From: Flavobacterium xinjiangense
Lineage (GTDB): Bacteria > Bacteroidota > Bacteroidia > Flavobacteriales > Flavobacteriaceae
Reading direction: 5' to 3'
NCBI RefSeq assembly: GCF_900142885.1
Contig: NZ_FRCL01000004.1
Location: 124,001-188,000, forward strand
DNA length: 64,000 bases
Under the pieces are notes generated by a model, which was given only the letters and a program-made list of their open reading frames with translations, was not told the DNA's origin and did not search any database. The translations under genes and the position numbers were made by a program. Shown here piece after piece: positions 63,215 to 64,000 of the stretch (the stretch's first letter is position 1; each line of letters opens with the position of its first letter).

Positions 63215-64000
63215 TTAAAGATTCCTCAACTGATTTTCCTTTTTGTCATTGCTAATCGTCCAGAAGAACCCAAGAAAGAAAAACCGATCCGCTGTGGGAG
63301 TAATTGCTGCTCTATTGTAAACTCCTGTAGCATCTGGATTTTTTGCATAATCGTACCCGAATACATTTTGACTCCCTAAAATATTAGAAACAGAGAAATA
63401 CAAAATCTTTTGTGTAGTCAATAAATAAGCCCAGTTGAAACTTAAACTATTATATGATTTGGTTTTTCCGTTCATGAATTTAGTTTCATTTGGATTGTTA
63501 TAAGGTCGTCCCGAACTGTATAAATTAGTAAAGCCAATTTGTGATTTCCAATCGTTTATCCAATATTTGGTAACAATCGATAAACTATGATCGGCAACAA
63601 AATTAGGAGTAACCTGAGCACTGAAGTTTTTATAATCTCTCTCCGTATCGATATACGAATACGAAACCCAATATTCTAAATTCTTGATTGATTTTCCGTC
63701 TCTCCAAAACAAATCCAAACCTTTGGCATAACCGGCACCATTGTTATTAAATACTGAATTGTATTGTATTGCTGGGGTGTCGTATTTTACCAAATTACTG
63801 TAATCTTTGTAATAGGCTTCTGCTCTGAAGGTTTTCCCGTTTTTATTGTACTGATAATTCAAAATATAATGGGAGGCTTTCTCACTTTCAAACTGATGAA
63901 ATTTAGAATATTTGATATAATCAACACTTGGTGTTTGTGAAAAATCTCCGTACGCCATGGAAAGCTGACTGTTTTTAGCCATTTTATAAGCCAATGAAAC
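63215..64000 (-). CDS. TonB-dependent receptor, C-terminal part (5' end outside the window)
   Basis: The frame is open to base 64000, giving at least 261 residues. It has alternating beta strands of an outer-membrane barrel: GKTFRAEAYYKDYSNLVKYD, NNNGAGYAKGLDLFWRDGKS, WVSYSYIDTERDYKNF, and FVADHSLSIVTKYWINDWKS, ending near LGFFWTISNDKKENQLRNL. The pattern matches C-terminal barrels of TonB-dependent receptors with carboxypeptidase-like N-termini in Bacteroidetes. The ligand is unknown. The apparent TTG start at 63994 is inside the gene, not a real start. Confidence 0.9.
   Translation of the reverse strand, partial: VSLAYKMAKNSQLSMAYGDFSQTPSVDYIKYSKFHQFESEKASHYILNYQYNKNGKTFRAEAYYKDYSNLVKYDTPAIQYNSVFNNNGAGYAKGLDLFWRDGKSIKNLEYWVSYSYIDTERDYKNFSAQVTPNFVADHSLSIVTKYWINDWKSQIGFTNLYSSGRPYNNPNETKFMNGKTKSYNSLSFNWAYLLTTQKILYFSVSNILGSQNVFGYDYAKNPDATGVYNRAAITPTADRFFFLGFFWTISNDKKENQLRNL

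Noticed and set aside
1..64000. tRNA, rRNA, CRISPR, IS or prophage genes
   Set aside because: No cloverleaf-like sequence, transposase, integrase, phage structural gene or repeat-spacer array was recognised on reading; a tRNA or covariance-model scan would be needed for a firm negative.

Overview
The window comes from a low-GC member of the Bacteroidota, most likely Flavobacterium or a close relative. The reasons are the gene content (DUF5606, 2TM-domain proteins, OstA-like protein, DUF349 protein, TonB-dependent receptor, fused CcoN/CcoO), the lack of Shine-Dalgarno sequences, and many TAnnTTTG -7 promoter elements a short way upstream of start codons. About 61 protein genes and one glycosyltransferase pseudogene are described. 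No tRNA, rRNA, insertion sequence, prophage or CRISPR array was recognised.

Layout. 1-8.2 kb: end of ddl, a DUF421 membrane protein, coaD, a small lipoprotein, a PhnA-family protein, a DbpA-type RNA helicase, an M14 peptidase, and a head-to-head Nudix/pyrE pair. 8.3-14.7 kb: birA, rsfS, ftsH, then a tightly packed phospholipid run (LUD protein, cdsA, psd, acyl-CoA-binding protein) ending in a lipoprotein superoxide dismutase. 14.8-26.3 kb: GH13 amylase, OstA/LptA-like protein, class III aminotransferase, TPR protein, aroE, DUF349 protein and hemN. 26.5-36.1 kb: a complete cbb3 oxidase locus on the minus strand (ccoS, fused ccoNO, ccoQ, ccoP, ccoG, fixH, TauE/SafE), ccoI upstream with its own promoter, and a divergent Crp/Fnr regulator. 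36.2-43.8 kb: mazG, DUF5606, def, ruvX and dapD, with a FUSC transporter and mqo between def and ruvX. 43.8-53.4 kb: surface-glycan/LPS-core genes (GT2, GT9, GT4, Kdo-kinase-like, deacetylase) including a decayed GT2 gene cut off by an AT-rich GT2 gene. 53.4-64 kb: tsaC, cca, ctaA, a CDP-alcohol phosphatidyltransferase, csbD, then a minus-strand LytS/LytTR set with three 2TM domains and a GT39 enzyme, a TPR-like protein and the C-terminal part of a TonB-dependent receptor.

The most notable regulatory signal is a Crp/Fnr-type palindrome. It sits exactly 20 bp upstream of the -7 element of three genes used at low oxygen (ccoS operon, ccoI, hemN). One of the three copies lies in the intergenic region of the Crp/Fnr gene itself, where it also overlaps that gene's own promoter. 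This reads as a local microaerobic regulon with its probable regulator. Other points of interest are two apparently leaderless genes (pyrE, dbpA), dispersed palindromes placed between convergent genes, a hairpin framed by 45-bp direct repeats, and a histidine kinase carrying a fused 2TM domain next to two free 2TM proteins.
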